DNA of 37,886 nucleotides. Origin: Rhodobacterales bacterium (lineage in GTDB: Bacteria > Pseudomonadota > Alphaproteobacteria > Rhodobacterales > Rhodobacteraceae). A program made the position numbers and the translations under genes. The notes under the pieces are model-generated. The model was not told where the DNA came from and searched no databases. It worked only from the letters and a program-made list of their open reading frames with translations. How positions within the stretch are numbered: position 1 is the stretch's first letter; the number at the start of each line of letters is the position of its first letter. The DNA is taken from assembly GCA_002748285.1 (NCBI GenBank), contig PDSA01000016.1:1-37886 (forward strand). Direction: 5' to 3'. This document shows, piece after piece, positions 1-8,753 of this stretch.

Positions 1-405
1 AGAAGCATAGGAATCTTGTGCCAGCTTTTCGACCCGGGCGAATTCCGCCTGCGCAAAGCTGCGCTCGGATTGCCGCTGATGCAACAGCGCCTTGGCCTGT
101 TGCTCTTGCTGCTGCGCCTGCAACACGGAAGCCTGCGCCTGACGCAGCTGTGCTTCCAGTTCAATCGTATCCATCCGGGCGACCAGCGTGCCCGCCTCGA
201 CCCACTGGCCTTCGGACACCAGAACCTCAGCCACGCGCCCGGGCAGCTTGGTGGCGATATCGACCCGCTCGGCTTCCAGCCGCCCGTTCGAGCTGGCAAT
301 CCCCGCAGGCAGTTGAGAACCCGCAACGCTCTGCCAATAGACATAGCCGCCGCCGGCAAGGCCGATGGCCAGAATGATCCCGATTGCCCACTGTTTCCAC
401 GCCAT
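1..405 (-). CDS. HlyD-family membrane fusion / periplasmic adaptor protein (partial)
   Basis: The 135 visible codons run from an ATG at 405 to the left window edge without a stop, so the 3' part is missing. The product starts with a short cytoplasmic stretch (MAWKQW), then one hydrophobic segment at about residues 7-25 (inner-membrane anchor or uncleaved signal). Next is a biotinyl-lipoyl-like half domain (NGRLEAERVDIATKLPGRV, then VSEGQWVEAG), and from about residue 85 a Gln/Ala-rich stretch typical of the alpha-helical hairpin. Such adaptors link an inner-membrane exporter to an outer-membrane channel. The short form with this opening resembles YbhG-type adaptors that pair with ABC-2 permeases; that assignment is inference, since the partner genes would lie outside the window. 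An ABC-2 permease ghost lies at 22235-22360. Family call is solid; the exported substrate is unknown. Confidence 0.85.
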   Translation of the reverse strand, partial: MAWKQWAIGIILAIGLAGGGYVYWQSVAGSQLPAGIASSNGRLEAERVDIATKLPGRVAEVLVSEGQWVEAGTLVARMDTIELEAQLRQAQASVLQAQQQEQQAKALLHQRQSERSFAQAEFARVEKLAQDSYAS

Positions 406-572
406 CTTGTCCACCTTGTCTTGAATTGCACCCGGATTTTGATCTCAGGCAAAAATGGCTCCGAGTCAATGCCCAATTACCCGTCCCGCCATCAGGCAGC
501 ACAATCTTGGGCGGAGCAGCGCTGCGGCCGGATCGAGCAGGTCTTGCGCCGGGTTCAGGACGGCCGCCGTGT

Positions 573-610
573 TGTCACCGCCGCTCATTGTCACCGCCGC
601 TCAAGGCGGT
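573..610. repeat. 15-bp tandem-like direct repeat with a small hairpin
   Basis: The sequence TGTCACCGCCGCTCA occurs at 573-587 and again at 589-603. The second copy runs into an inverted repeat, ACCGCC (593-598), loop GCTCAA, GGCGGT (605-610). It lies 13 bases beyond the stop of the alcohol dehydrogenase gene, so it could be a weak terminator for that gene, but no T tract follows on the minus strand. The rest of the 406-622 gap shows nothing I can name. Confidence 0.4.
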
Positions 611-622
611 TCTCTCTATGGT

Positions 623-1657
623 TTAAAAACTGGTAATGACGGTTACGCCAATGGACTGGAATTTATCCATGTTCATCAAAGCCTCGGGCGCTGTCTCCAG
701 ACCAATCCTGTCGCCGACCAGCCGCGCGGGGTCCAGCTTGCCGCTTTCGACCATGTCCAGCATCGCGCCATAGCGATGGGCCTGTATCCCGTGCGAACCC
801 AACAGTTCGATCTCTTGCCCGACGATTTTGGGCATCGGCACAGGAGGCGCAGCATGTTCGCCCAGCAAGAGCCCGACCTGTATATGCTTGCCGCGCGGGC
901 GCAGGCACATAATCGAGTTGGTCATTGTCGCCGGGTGCCCAAGAGCATCCAGCGAGACATGCGCGCCCCCCTTGGTGATTTCCATGATCGCCTCAACCAC
1001 ATCGCCGTTGCCATCAATCGCAGCCACCGCGCCCAGCTGTCTGGCCAGCTCGAGCTTGGCCGGGTCAAGGTCGATGCCAATCACATTGGCCCCGGCGGCC
1101 GAAGCAATCATCACCGCCGAAAGACCAACCCCGCCGCAGCCATGCACGGCCACCCACTGGCCTGCGCTGACCTTGCCCTGATCAATCACTGCCCGGAAAG
1201 AGGTTGCAAACCGGCAGCCAAGGCTGGCGGCGGTGGCAAAATCCATGCTTTCAGGCAGAGCGATGACGTTCAGGTCAGCCCGATGAATGGGCACATATTC
1301 GGCAAAGCTGCCCCAATGGGTGAAGCCGGGCTGCTGTTGATGCAAACACACCTGCTGATGGCCGGCATGGCATTCGCGGCACGACCCACAGCCACAGATG
1401 AACGGCACCGTTACGCGGTCGCCCACCTTCCAGTTCCTGACGTCTTTGCCAACAGAAGCGACCACACCGGCCAGCTCATGCCCGGGAATGTGGGGCAGGT
1501 TGATGTCACTGTCATGCCCCATCCAGCCGTGCCAGTCGCTGCGGCACACGCCTGTGGCTCTGACCTGCACGACAACACCATCTGCTGCTGGTGTGGGGTC
1601 ATCGACGGTCACCACCTTGGGGGCTTCCTGGAACTTTTCGAACATCACGGCTTTCAT
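623..1657 (-). CDS. Zinc-dependent alcohol dehydrogenase (MDR superfamily)
   Basis: The 344-residue product is a medium-chain NAD(P)-dependent alcohol or polyol dehydrogenase of normal length. The catalytic zinc region is visible: Cys38 in GVCRSDWHG and Glu61 in PGHELAGVV. The structural zinc site is complete, with Cys90, Cys93, Cys96 and Cys104 in [17 protein letters not shown]. The dinucleotide-binding motif is [13 protein letters not shown] near residue 170. An open frame extends upstream to 2053, but that extension is antisense to the transposase remnant and has no family similarity. The start chosen is the ATG at 1657, giving MKAVMFEKF, the usual opening of this family. The gene stands alone between an adaptor gene and the IS remnant. 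The substrate cannot be told; cytoplasmic. Confidence 0.9.
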   Translation of the reverse strand: MKAVMFEKFQEAPKVVTVDDPTPAADGVVVQVRATGVCRSDWHGWMGHDSDINLPHIPGHELAGVVASVGKDVRNWKVGDRVTVPFICGCGSCRECHAGHQQVCLHQQQPGFTHWGSFAEYVPIHRADLNVIALPESMDFATAASLGCRFATSFRAVIDQGKVSAGQWVAVHGCGGVGLSAVMIASAAGANVIGIDLDPAKLELARQLGAVAAIDGNGDVVEAIMEITKGGAHVSLDALGHPATMTNSIMCLRPRGKHIQVGLLLGEHAAPPVPMPKIVGQEIELLGSHGIQAHRYGAMLDMVESGKLDPARLVGDRIGLETAPEALMNMDKFQSIGVTVITSF

Positions 1658-1771
1658 GGCAGAGTCTTTCGGTTTTAGGGCATAATTTGGATCACTCTTA
1701 TCATGTTGTGTGGAAATGTGTTTGCTTTTCTGTTCTGCAAGGCGGGTCACAAGTCCTGCGCGGATTGGAAC

Positions 1772-2258
1772 AAGCCGCGCCTGCTCAGCGAGTTGACCAT
1801 TGAAGACGCCTTTGGTTTGCGCCCAATGGGTGACGGATCGTGTTGCATATCTGGCGACCTGGCCAAATGGCTGGAGGGTCAGAAGATGAACCACGTTCGT
1901 GGTGCCCCGTTCCATCCCCAACCCCAGGGCAAAATCGAGCGTTGGCACCAAACCATGAAGAATCGAGTTCAGCTGGAAAACGATTATCTGCCTGGTGATC
2001 TCGAACGCCAGATCGGGGCCTTCGTTGATTACTACAACAACGATCGATACCACGAGAGCCTGAACAATGTCTCACCTGCCGACGTATACTTCGGGTGTGA
2101 CAAAGCCATTCTGAGATCAAGGAAAAGGATCAAGAAACAGACAATCAAACAACGCCGCCTGCAACATCAAAAACAAGCGGCATAATCAATCACACAAAGG
2201 AGCCAGAGCCTCTATTGCTCAAACCGCTTTGATGTCCCAATTTTTCTGACGACGGACA
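1772..2258 (+). mobile_element. IS3-family insertion sequence remnant: C-terminal part of the transposase plus right end
   Basis: The frame open from 1703 ends at 2185. From about residue 45 ([18 protein letters not shown]) to the end it reads like the C-terminal third of an IS3-family DDE integrase: [14 protein letters not shown] contains the catalytic Glu region, followed by [13 protein letters not shown] and SPADVYFG. The N-terminal part and the upstream OrfA are missing, so this copy cannot transpose alone. KPRLLS at 1772-1789 looks like the stretch normally fused directly to DNGS; here about 42 in-frame bases (1790-1831) separate it from DGS. The element ends with an inverted repeat at 2230-2258. 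The left boundary is approximate. Family assignment is from recognised motifs, not a search. Confidence 0.85.
2230..2258 (+). repeat. Right terminal inverted repeat of the IS3-family remnant
   Basis: The 29 bases end in CTGACGACGGACA. Read on the opposite strand, they match 27 of 29 bases of the lone repeat at 22361-22389; I compared them by eye. The two copies are in the orientation expected for a right end (here) and a left end (there) of the same IS type. Confidence 0.8.
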
Positions 2259-2384
2259 GTTCGGAGTTGTGGGATCCATGCAATTCCACTCCCTTTGATA
2301 CGCTCCTTGCATAACACATGCTTTCTAATTACCGTGTTGGTGTCTTTTGATTTTTCACAAAAGCCTCTGCTGAAAGCTATCAGA

Positions 2385-2395
2385 GGGGGGGGGGG
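2385..2395 (+). repeat. G11 homopolymer in the leader of the BKACE gene
   Basis: Eleven consecutive G residues lie about 87 bases upstream of the start at 2482, in the only promoter-bearing gap (2259-2481) before the BKACE/aminotransferase pair. Long G tracts are prone to slipped-strand length change, so the tract could vary promoter spacing. It may also be a sequencing or assembly artefact. No clear -35/-10 pair was recognised nearby. Confidence 0.6.
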
Positions 2396-2481
2396 TTAGG
2401 GCTTGGCGTCCTGCACGACTCTGGCAATCGGCTCGGAGGTTTGATCGCAAGTCTTCTGGCGCTTTGAATGAAGGAATGGCG

Positions 2482-3240
2482 ATGAAAAAACCGTTCATCA
2501 TGGTGGCACCGAACGGTGCAAGGCGCAGCAAGGCGGACCATCCCGCCGTGCCGATCACCATGTCCGAGATCGTCGAGACCGGGCGCGCCTGCCACGCCGC
2601 GGGTGCCGACGCCCTGCACCTGCATGTGCGCGATGACCAGGGGGCGCACTCGCTCGATCCGGGCCGCTATCGGGAAACACTGGAGGCCCTTGCCGGGGCT
2701 GTTCCGGGGCTGCGCATTCAGATCACTACCGAAGCCGTGGGCATCTATGACGTCGCTCAGCAGCTTGCCTGCCTTGAGCAGGTGCGCCCCGGCTGGGCTT
2801 CCATCTCTGTGCGTGAAATCGCGCGGGACACGGACCTTGCCCCGCGCGTCTATGCCGCCTGCGCCGATATGGGCTGCGAGGTGCAACACATTCTTTACGA
2901 TACCGATGACGCGACCTTGCTGAAACGCTGGCAAGCCGAAGGTGTGGTGCGCCCCGGTCAGGGCAGTGTTGTCTTCGCTCTTGGCCGATACGCAAGCGGC
3001 CAGACCTCGGCCCCCTCCGACCTTGACCCTTTCCTGACCGCCCTGCCCGACGCCCCTAATTGGATGCTTTGCGCCTTCGGGCCACAGGAACACGCCTGCC
3101 TCGTCCATGGGGCCAGCAAGGGGGGCTCCTTGCGGGTTGGCTTTGAAAACAGTCTCCTGCGGGCCGACGGTCGCCCCCATGCCGATAATGCGGCCTCTGT
3201 CGCCGCCCTTTGTAACCTTCTGGAAGGGACACCATCATGA
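2482..3240 (+). CDS. 3-keto-5-aminohexanoate cleavage-type enzyme (BKACE, DUF849 family)
   Basis: The 252-residue TIM-barrel protein belongs to the family that splits beta-keto acids with acetyl-CoA to an acyl-CoA and acetoacetate. Family marks are the opening IMVAPNGARRSKADHPAVP, the metal-binding LHLHVRD near residue 49 (HxH) and the C-terminal VGFENSLLRADG with the third-ligand Glu. In-frame starts exist at 2464 (TTG) and 2476 (ATG). The ATG at 2482 is preferred because GAAGGA at 2470-2475 sits 6 bases upstream. The stop overlaps the next ATG by four bases (ATGA), so the gene is translationally coupled to the aminotransferase. The pair suggests catabolism of an amino- and keto-acid, the aminotransferase making the keto acid that this enzyme cleaves. 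The exact substrate is unknown. Confidence 0.85.
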   Translation: MKKPFIMVAPNGARRSKADHPAVPITMSEIVETGRACHAAGADALHLHVRDDQGAHSLDPGRYRETLEALAGAVPGLRIQITTEAVGIYDVAQQLACLEQVRPGWASISVREIARDTDLAPRVYAACADMGCEVQHILYDTDDATLLKRWQAEGVVRPGQGSVVFALGRYASGQTSAPSDLDPFLTALPDAPNWMLCAFGPQEHACLVHGASKGGSLRVGFENSLLRADGRPHADNAASVAALCNLLEGTPS

Positions 3241-4565
3241 GCCACGTTTTTCCCCGCAATTGCCATGCCGAACTGCCCACCGCCGTGGGCGGCGAAGGCT
3301 GTTATCTGTTTGATCACAATGGAAAACGCTATTTTGACGGCACCAGCGGCGCGGCGGTGTCTTGTCTGGGGCATTCAAACGCTCGTGTCATTGGGGCCGT
3401 CAGGGATCAGGTCGAGCAGCTTGCCTTTGCTCATACCAGCTTTTTCACCAACGAACCCGCCGAACGTCTGGCTGACCTGCTGGTTGAACATGCGCCGGGG
3501 CGGCTGGACCGGGTTTATTTCGTTTCCGGCGGGTCCGAGGCGGTGGAAAGCGCGATGAAGCTCGCGCGTCAGTTCCATATCGAGAACGGTGAGCCAAACC
3601 GCCGCGCGATTATTGCCCGCCGTCAGAGCTATCACGGCAACACTCTGGGCGCGCTGGCCGCGGGGGGCAACGAATGGCGGCGTCAGCAGTATGCGCCGCT
3701 GCTGATCGACGCGAACCATGTAGACCCCTGTTACGAATACGCCGAACGCCGCGATGGTGAGAGCCTTGAGGACTACGGCCAGCGCGCCGCCCAGTCGCTT
3801 GAGGATGAAATCCTGCGTCTTGGACCGGAAAACGTCATGGCGTTTCTGGCCGAGCCTGTCGTTGGCGCGACCTTGGGGGCGGTGCCGCCCGTTGCCGGCT
3901 ATTTCAAGCGCATCCGAGAGATCTGCGACCGGTATGGTGTTTTGCTGATTCTGGATGAGGTGATGTGCGGCATGGGGCGCACGGGCTACCTCTTTGCCTG
4001 CGAGGCAGACGGGGTTTTGCCAGATATTTTGTGCATTGCCAAGGGGTTGGGCGCCGGATACCAGCCGATTGGCGCGATGCTCTGCACTGACCAGATCTAT
4101 GACACCATCGCGAACGGCACCGGATTTTTCCAGCACGGACATACTTACCTCGCCCACCCGGTTGCGGCGGCGGCAGGACTTGCCGTCGTGTCAGAACTGC
4201 TGGACCGCGATCTGGTGGCAAGGGCGAAAGAGCTCGGGGGGTATCTGGAAGCCGGCCTGCATGCCCGGTTGGCCGATCACGCACATGTGGGCGATATTCG
4301 CGGTCGGGGCATGTTCTGGGGAATTGAATTCGTGGCGGATCGCGCAACGAAAACCCCCTTCGATCCGACCACGGGGCTGGCGGCAAAGCTAAAGAAAGCA
4401 ACCTTTGCCGAGGGGCTTATGTGCTACCCGATGATTGGCACCCGCGATGGACGCCTTGGCGACCACCTGCTGCTGGCGCCGCCGTTCATTGCCTCTGAAA
4501 CGGAACTGGACGGCGCGATGGATACGCTGGAGCGCGCTGTTGTTCAGGTGTTTGAAACGCTGTAA
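3237..4565 (+). CDS. Class III PLP-dependent aminotransferase (omega-aminotransferase type)
   Basis: The 442-residue, fold-type I aminotransferase is full length. The PLP phosphate-binding motif is VSGGSEAVE (residues 96-104), SYHGN stacks on the cofactor (131-135), Asp240 is in ILDEVMCGMGRTG, and the Schiff-base Lys269 is in CIAKGLGAGYQPIGA. GTGFFQHGHTY carries the second-subunit phosphate-binding residues. The start overlaps the BKACE stop by four bases, so the two form an operon. The family transfers the amino group of omega-amino acids, polyamines or beta-amino acids to pyruvate or 2-oxoglutarate; which one cannot be read from sequence. The 3' side is convergent with the decayed TRAP locus. 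Cytoplasmic; no lesion seen. Confidence 0.88.
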   Translation: MSHVFPRNCHAELPTAVGGEGCYLFDHNGKRYFDGTSGAAVSCLGHSNARVIGAVRDQVEQLAFAHTSFFTNEPAERLADLLVEHAPGRLDRVYFVSGGSEAVESAMKLARQFHIENGEPNRRAIIARRQSYHGNTLGALAAGGNEWRRQQYAPLLIDANHVDPCYEYAERRDGESLEDYGQRAAQSLEDEILRLGPENVMAFLAEPVVGATLGAVPPVAGYFKRIREICDRYGVLLILDEVMCGMGRTGYLFACEADGVLPDILCIAKGLGAGYQPIGAMLCTDQIYDTIANGTGFFQHGHTYLAHPVAAAAGLAVVSELLDRDLVARAKELGGYLEAGLHARLADHAHVGDIRGRGMFWGIEFVADRATKTPFDPTTGLAAKLKKATFAEGLMCYPMIGTRDGRLGDHLLLAPPFIASETELDGAMDTLERAVVQVFETL

Positions 4566-4782
4566 GCACTTGCCTGGATGCGCGGCACCCAAATCTGGAA
4601 GAGGCTGCTCCCTTGTGGGTCGGTTCTCTACCCCCCACAGGTTAGCGTGTTCAGGCTGCCGCGCAACGTCTGGTCGAGCCCCCCCTGAGCCGGCTCGTTT
4701 TCCGTCGCCGTCAAAGGCGGGACAATGCGCCAGACCAAGCCACGTTCGATACGCCGCAGGATATTCATCGACAGGCCCAATT

Positions 4783-4801
4783 AAAAAACCCGCACAGAGC
4801 G
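4783..4801 (-). terminator. Possible weak terminator downstream of the TRAP/UspA remnant
   Basis: On the minus strand a short dyad (CGCTCTGTGCG, only three paired bases at each side) is followed directly by GGTTTTTTAATT. The T tract is good but the stem is poor, so this is only a candidate. The remainder of 4566-4848, between convergent genes, shows nothing recognisable. Confidence 0.3.
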
Positions 4802-4848
4802 TTAGGTGATGCTGTTCGTATCAGGTATTTCGTCAAGCGCCCTGTCTG

Positions 4849-5028
4849 TCATTTTTTAGGAATACCCCTGCGAGAAAAACCGCCGTTGAAAGCGTCAATG
4901 GATGGGACGGCTGTCAGAACACGCAGCACGGCATCACAGTCGATTGCCATCTGGCGCACCGTCTGAATTGCCTTGGAACTGACCTCTGGGTGGGCAAGGT
5001 CAACCGGAGTCAGGGTGTGATCATGCAT
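4849..5028 (-). pseudogene. Truncated universal stress protein (UspA-type) behind the TRAP permease
   Basis: A 59-codon frame starts at an ATG at 5028 and overlaps the end of the TRAP permease gene by 8 bases. Its product begins MHDHTLTPVDLAHPE and continues KAIQTVRQMA, then AVLRVLTAVPS. This matches the first strand, helix and second strand of UspA proteins (pattern xxxPVDLxxP...KAL..A..LA....A.L.VL.V). Usual UspA proteins have about 140-150 residues including a C-terminal ATP-binding GxxGxG motif; that part is absent and the frame ends early in unrelated residues. UspA proteins commonly accompany TRAP permeases (TeaD of Halomonas is the studied case), which supports the call. It is too short for the usual gene-length cutoff. 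Likely non-functional. Confidence 0.6.
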
Positions 5029-7633
5029 GCGGAGTTTTCTCTTGCCTTTTACGACGTGAAAGCTGCCAAAGCATCAGAAGCGCCAACACTGCATAGGCCG
5101 GAATATAGAACCAATTCTTTGAGACCCGCATGTTGGGTGCGTTCAGCGTCAGAATCTTCCAGTCAAAATCCACCCCCCACTTCTGAGCCGGACTATCAAA
5201 AGCGACATTATCGACATAGACACCGCCGGGATCAAAGCGCATCTCCATTCCGGTTGCGTCCAGCAGTCGGTCTTTGCCGGAAGCCCCGGCATCGCCCAGC
5301 GAAATGGCCACCATGCGCTCAATCACGTCGCCGCTGTAATTCTCGCCGGTCATCAGCATCTGGATCTGGGCATCTGGCCTGGCGCTCTCGACAACTTCGT
5401 AAATCGACGCGGGGTCAACCGGACGGAACGGCGGCTGAACCACATCCAGCCAGAAACCCGGCCGAAGCAGCGACAGGGCGATCACCACCAGCAGCGCGCT
5501 TTCCAGCTTGTAACTCTTTACCAGAAAGAAACCCTGCGTTGCTGCGGCAAAGACGCACATCGCCACCGTCGATGACAAAATGATCAGCGCTGCATTTGGC
5601 CAGCTATCTATGCCCAAAAGCAGCATTTCCGGGTTGAACACGAAAATAAACGGCAAGATCGCGGTTCGAAGCGAGTAATAGAACGCCTGAATGCTGGTTT
5701 TCATCGGGTCTGACCGCGCGACGGCTGCCCCCGCGAAACTGTCGACCGCCACCGGCGGCGTGGTTCCCGACATCAGCCCGAAATAGAAAACGAAAAGGTG
5801 AACGGCAAAAAGCGGAATGACCATTCCGTTCTGTGCGGCCAGCGTCACCAGCGGTTGTGCCATGACACTGGCAACGACGATATAGTTTGCCGTGGTCGGC
5901 AGGCCCATGCCCAGCACCACGCACATGATCGCGGTGAACAGCAGCATGATCATCACGTTGCCACCAGAGACCACATTGATGATCTCGGTCATCAACAGAC
6001 CCAGACCGGTCAGGGACACGACGCCAACAATGATCCCCGCCGCCCCCATGGCCACGGCAATGCCGACCATATTGCGCGACCCGGCCACGAAGCCTTCGAA
6101 CAGATCCCGCCCGCCTTCTGCAAGCTGGCTCCCGCCTGAAAGCTCGCCACGGAACCAGGCGGTCAGGGGTTTTTGGGTCAGGATGATCGCAGTCATGACG
6201 ACAATCGCCCAGGACACGGCAAGACCGGGCGACAAACGCTGCACCATGAGGCACCAGATCAGCACGCCGATCGGCAGGGCAAAATGCAGGCCAGCCATCA
6301 AGGTGGGCTTGAGCTTCGGGATTTCGACCAGCGGCGCGTTGGGGTCGTCAATCTCAAGCTCGGGGTAGCGCGCGGCGATCTTGAGCAGCCACAAATAGAG
6401 GACCACCATCGCCCCCCCCGCAACCGGCACCGTGTAGGCCCCCGCAACAGCCCCAATAACCGTGGCCGCCGCATAAACCATTGCAGCAACAAGCGCGACG
6501 GCCCCAAACCCGAAAAGAAACCGGCCAATGCTTTGCAAAAGGGTGCTTTCGCGCACCTTGGCCAGAACGGGCATATTCGCTTTCACCGCTTCAAGATGCA
6601 CAATGTAAAACAGGCCGATATAGCTGACAATCGCAGGCACGAAAGCATGAAGCACGACCTCGAAATAGGAAATGCCGACGAATTCGGTCATCAGGAAGGC
6701 AGCGGCCCCCATGACCGGCGGCATGATCTGGCCATTGATGGAGGAAGAAACCTCAATCGCGCCGGCCTTCTCCCCCGAAAATCCGATCCGTTTCATGAGC
6801 GGAATGGTGAAGGTTCCGGTCGTGACTACATTCGCAATGGCGGAGCCGGAAATCAGCCCGGTCATCCCCGACGAAACCACTGCCGCCTTGGCCGGACCGC
6901 CCCGCAGGTGACCCAGCAGCGAGAACGACAGCTTGATGAAAAAGTTCCCCGCGCCGCCCTTGTCGAGCAGCGCGCCGAAGAGCACAAACAGGAAGATGAA
7001 ACTATTGGACACCCCCAAAGGCAGGCCGAACACCCCTTCGGTGGTCAGCCACATGTGATCAACGTAGCGATTGAGCGAGAACCCGCGATGGGAGACAAGA
7101 TCCGGCAACATCGGGCCGACAAAGGCATAAGCCGAAAAGATCACCGCAACGATAATCAGCGAAAGGCCCAGCACCCGGCGGGTGATTTCCAGCACGAGGG
7201 CGATACCAAGCAGCGCCGTGATCGTTTCAGTCGGGGTGCGTAATCCGCCGGCGTTTTCGACGACATCCTGAAAGAAAACCAGAATGTAAAGCGAACAGCC
7301 CGCCGCCACTATTGCCAACACCCAATCATAGGCCGGAATGTATTTGCGCGGGGCCGAGGCAAAAGCCGGAAAGAGCAGGAAGCCGAGAAAAAGCGCAAAG
7401 GCCAGATGAATGGCGCGCTGTTGGCTATCGTCGATCAAGCCAAATCCGGTCACAAAAGGTAATGGCGAAGCAATGTAGAGCTGAAAAAGCGGCCACAGCA
7501 GCGCCACCCCAAGCACAATCCGGCGAACCAGCCCAGAGGGGTCGCGCGCACCTACGTCATGTTCGGAGATCAGCTCATCCAATTCCGCCTGATGTGATGT
7601 GTCGGTTCCCGCCTGATGTGATGTGTTCGTCAT
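5021..7633 (-). CDS. TRAP transporter fused permease subunit, 4TM/12TM (TAXI-type, DUF3394 tail)
   Basis: The 870-residue inner-membrane protein fuses the small (DctQ-like) and large (DctM-like) TRAP permease subunits. Hydrophobic helices begin at about residue 38. Conserved DctM-type motifs include LPLGVSNSFIFLFVLFGALL, SGSAIANVVTTGTFTIPLMK, GQIMPPVMGAAAFLMTEF and VLGMGLPTTANYIVVAS. After the last core helices a soluble DUF3394-type domain (about residues 720-840) precedes a final helix and the basic tail SRRKRQEK. The start at 7633 has GAGGG upstream; the first 16 residues contain a doubled TSHQA unit. The family imports organic acids or amino-acid-like solutes using a periplasmic TAXI protein and an ion gradient. 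Here the adjacent TAXI gene is broken, so the permease is probably without its own partner. Confidence 0.93.
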   Translation of the reverse strand: MTNTSHQAGTDTSHQAELDELISEHDVGARDPSGLVRRIVLGVALLWPLFQLYIASPLPFVTGFGLIDDSQQRAIHLAFALFLGFLLFPAFASAPRKYIPAYDWVLAIVAAGCSLYILVFFQDVVENAGGLRTPTETITALLGIALVLEITRRVLGLSLIIVAVIFSAYAFVGPMLPDLVSHRGFSLNRYVDHMWLTTEGVFGLPLGVSNSFIFLFVLFGALLDKGGAGNFFIKLSFSLLGHLRGGPAKAAVVSSGMTGLISGSAIANVVTTGTFTIPLMKRIGFSGEKAGAIEVSSSINGQIMPPVMGAAAFLMTEFVGISYFEVVLHAFVPAIVSYIGLFYIVHLEAVKANMPVLAKVRESTLLQSIGRFLFGFGAVALVAAMVYAAATVIGAVAGAYTVPVAGGAMVVLYLWLLKIAARYPELEIDDPNAPLVEIPKLKPTLMAGLHFALPIGVLIWCLMVQRLSPGLAVSWAIVVMTAIILTQKPLTAWFRGELSGGSQLAEGGRDLFEGFVAGSRNMVGIAVAMGAAGIIVGVVSLTGLGLLMTEIINVVSGGNVMIMLLFTAIMCVVLGMGLPTTANYIVVASVMAQPLVTLAAQNGMVIPLFAVHLFVFYFGLMSGTTPPVAVDSFAGAAVARSDPMKTSIQAFYYSLRTAILPFIFVFNPEMLLLGIDSWPNAALIILSSTVAMCVFAAATQGFFLVKSYKLESALLVVIALSLLRPGFWLDVVQPPFRPVDPASIYEVVESARPDAQIQMLMTGENYSGDVIERMVAISLGDAGASGKDRLLDATGMEMRFDPGGVYVDNVAFDSPAQKWGVDFDWKILTLNAPNMRVSKNWFYIPAYAVLALLMLWQLSRRKRQEKTPHA
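7585..7626 (-). repeat. 18-bp direct repeat (24-bp period) in the N-terminal codons of the TRAP permease
   Basis: CCGCCTGATGTGATGTGT occurs at 7585-7602 and 7609-7626. The 24-base period keeps frame and encodes the doubled TSHQA unit at residues 5-16. It looks like a recent in-frame duplication in the non-conserved cytoplasmic N-terminus. Confidence 0.75.
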
Positions 7634-7699
7634 GTCGCCCTCTTCCCCGCATCGTCATGTGGTTGGCGCACCTTACCGGCACGCCAACCGCTTTTTCGT

Positions 7700-8561
7700 T
7701 TAGTCGATCAGGCCCACTTCGCGGAAATACCGCTCCGCGCCCGGATGGAACGGAACCGAGCGCCCCTTGCTGACCGATCCCTCACGGCTGATATGCGTGT
7801 AGAGAGTGGACTGAGCCTTGAAGTCCTCAAAGTTGTCGAAAACGGATTTGACCAGATTATAGACCACCTCTTCATCCGCATCGGCAGAGGCAACCATCGT
7901 GGCCACAAGCCCCCAGGTGGTGACGTCTTTTGATCGTCGAGGCGGAAATGCCGGTGGTGTAGAAGAAGGCGTCGATCTTGCCATCGCACAGCGCCTGCGC
8001 CTGCTCGCGCGATGTCAGCCGGGTCGCCTGACCGAAGAACTCGTCGGGCGTGGTGCCATAGCGCGACAGGGCAAAGGCCATGGACGCTTCGGCCCCGGAA
8101 CCGGCGTTGCCGACATTCACGGTCTTGCCTTTCAGCTCGGCAAATTCGGTCAGCCCCTCATCGGCTTGCGCGACGAGGTGCGCGGTGTCCATGTGCAGCG
8201 AGAACAGAAACCGCAAATCCTTGTTGGCGCCGTCTTTTTCAAACTTTGACGTGCCGTTATACGAATGAAACTGCCAGTCGGACTGAACGATGGCGACATC
8301 AAGTTCGCCCGCCTGAAGGGAGCGCAGGTTTGCCACCGAACCGCCAGTCGACTCCACCGTGCAGCGAATGTTGTGCCCCAGATCGCGGCGGCTCTTATTC
8401 AGCAGGTTACAGATAAACCCGCCGGTGGGGTAGTAGCCACCACCAATCCCCGCAGTTCCGATATTGACAAATTTCCGGTCCTGCGCGGCAGAAGCCGTCA
8501 CCGTGATCGCAGTCACCGTGGCGGCAATGGCGAGTTTGCCAAAATGCTTAAAATATTTCAT
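7700..8561 (-). pseudogene. TAXI-family TRAP transporter solute-binding protein, disrupted by internal deletion and frameshift
   Basis: From the ATG at 8561 (GGAGA just upstream) the frame encodes a signal peptide (MKYFKHFGKLAIAATVTAIT, ending near ASAAQ) and typical TAXI motifs: NIGTAGIGGGYYPTGGFIC, STGGSVANLRSLQAGELDVA, VQSDWQFHSYNG and KTVNVGNAGSGAEA. At FFYTTGISASTIK the frame changes. The C-terminal part (DVTTWGLVATMVASADAD, then EEVVYNLVKSVFDNFEDFKA) continues in another frame to a stop at 7700. The change lies near 7930, at AAAAGACG. In intact TAXI proteins several dozen residues separate these two blocks, so the lesion is a deletion of roughly 50 codons plus loss of frame, not a single-base error. 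It lies 66 bases upstream of the permease, as expected for a TRAP operon. Confidence 0.82.
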
Positions 8562-8753
8562 ATGTGTCTCCCTGATTATGGTAGCGATTATTGGTTCAGG
8601 CATTCCCCCTGAAAAAGACGGCTGTCTCCTTCTTGGTTGCCCAAACATGATTGCGCAAAATGCGCACAGTTAGTAGCATGCACCCCTGCCCCGCAGGCGC
8701 TGAGAATATCAGCGTATCCCCCATCGGGTATTCCAGGCCGCCAGTGCATGGTG

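Noticed and set aside
455..1678. Long plus-strand frame (407 codons) over the alcohol dehydrogenase
   Set aside because: Antisense shadow of a gene with complete zinc-binding and cofactor motifs; the product has no family character and the frame arises from GC-rich third positions.
1658..2053. N-terminal extension of the alcohol dehydrogenase to a Met at 2053
   Set aside because: The extension is antisense to the IS3 transposase remnant and the family begins at MKAVMFEKF, so the start at 1657 was used.
6173..7243. Plus-strand frame of 356 codons inside the TRAP permease gene
   Set aside because: Its product is rich in His, Arg, Asn and Asp, the usual look of an antisense frame opposite a hydrophobic membrane protein.
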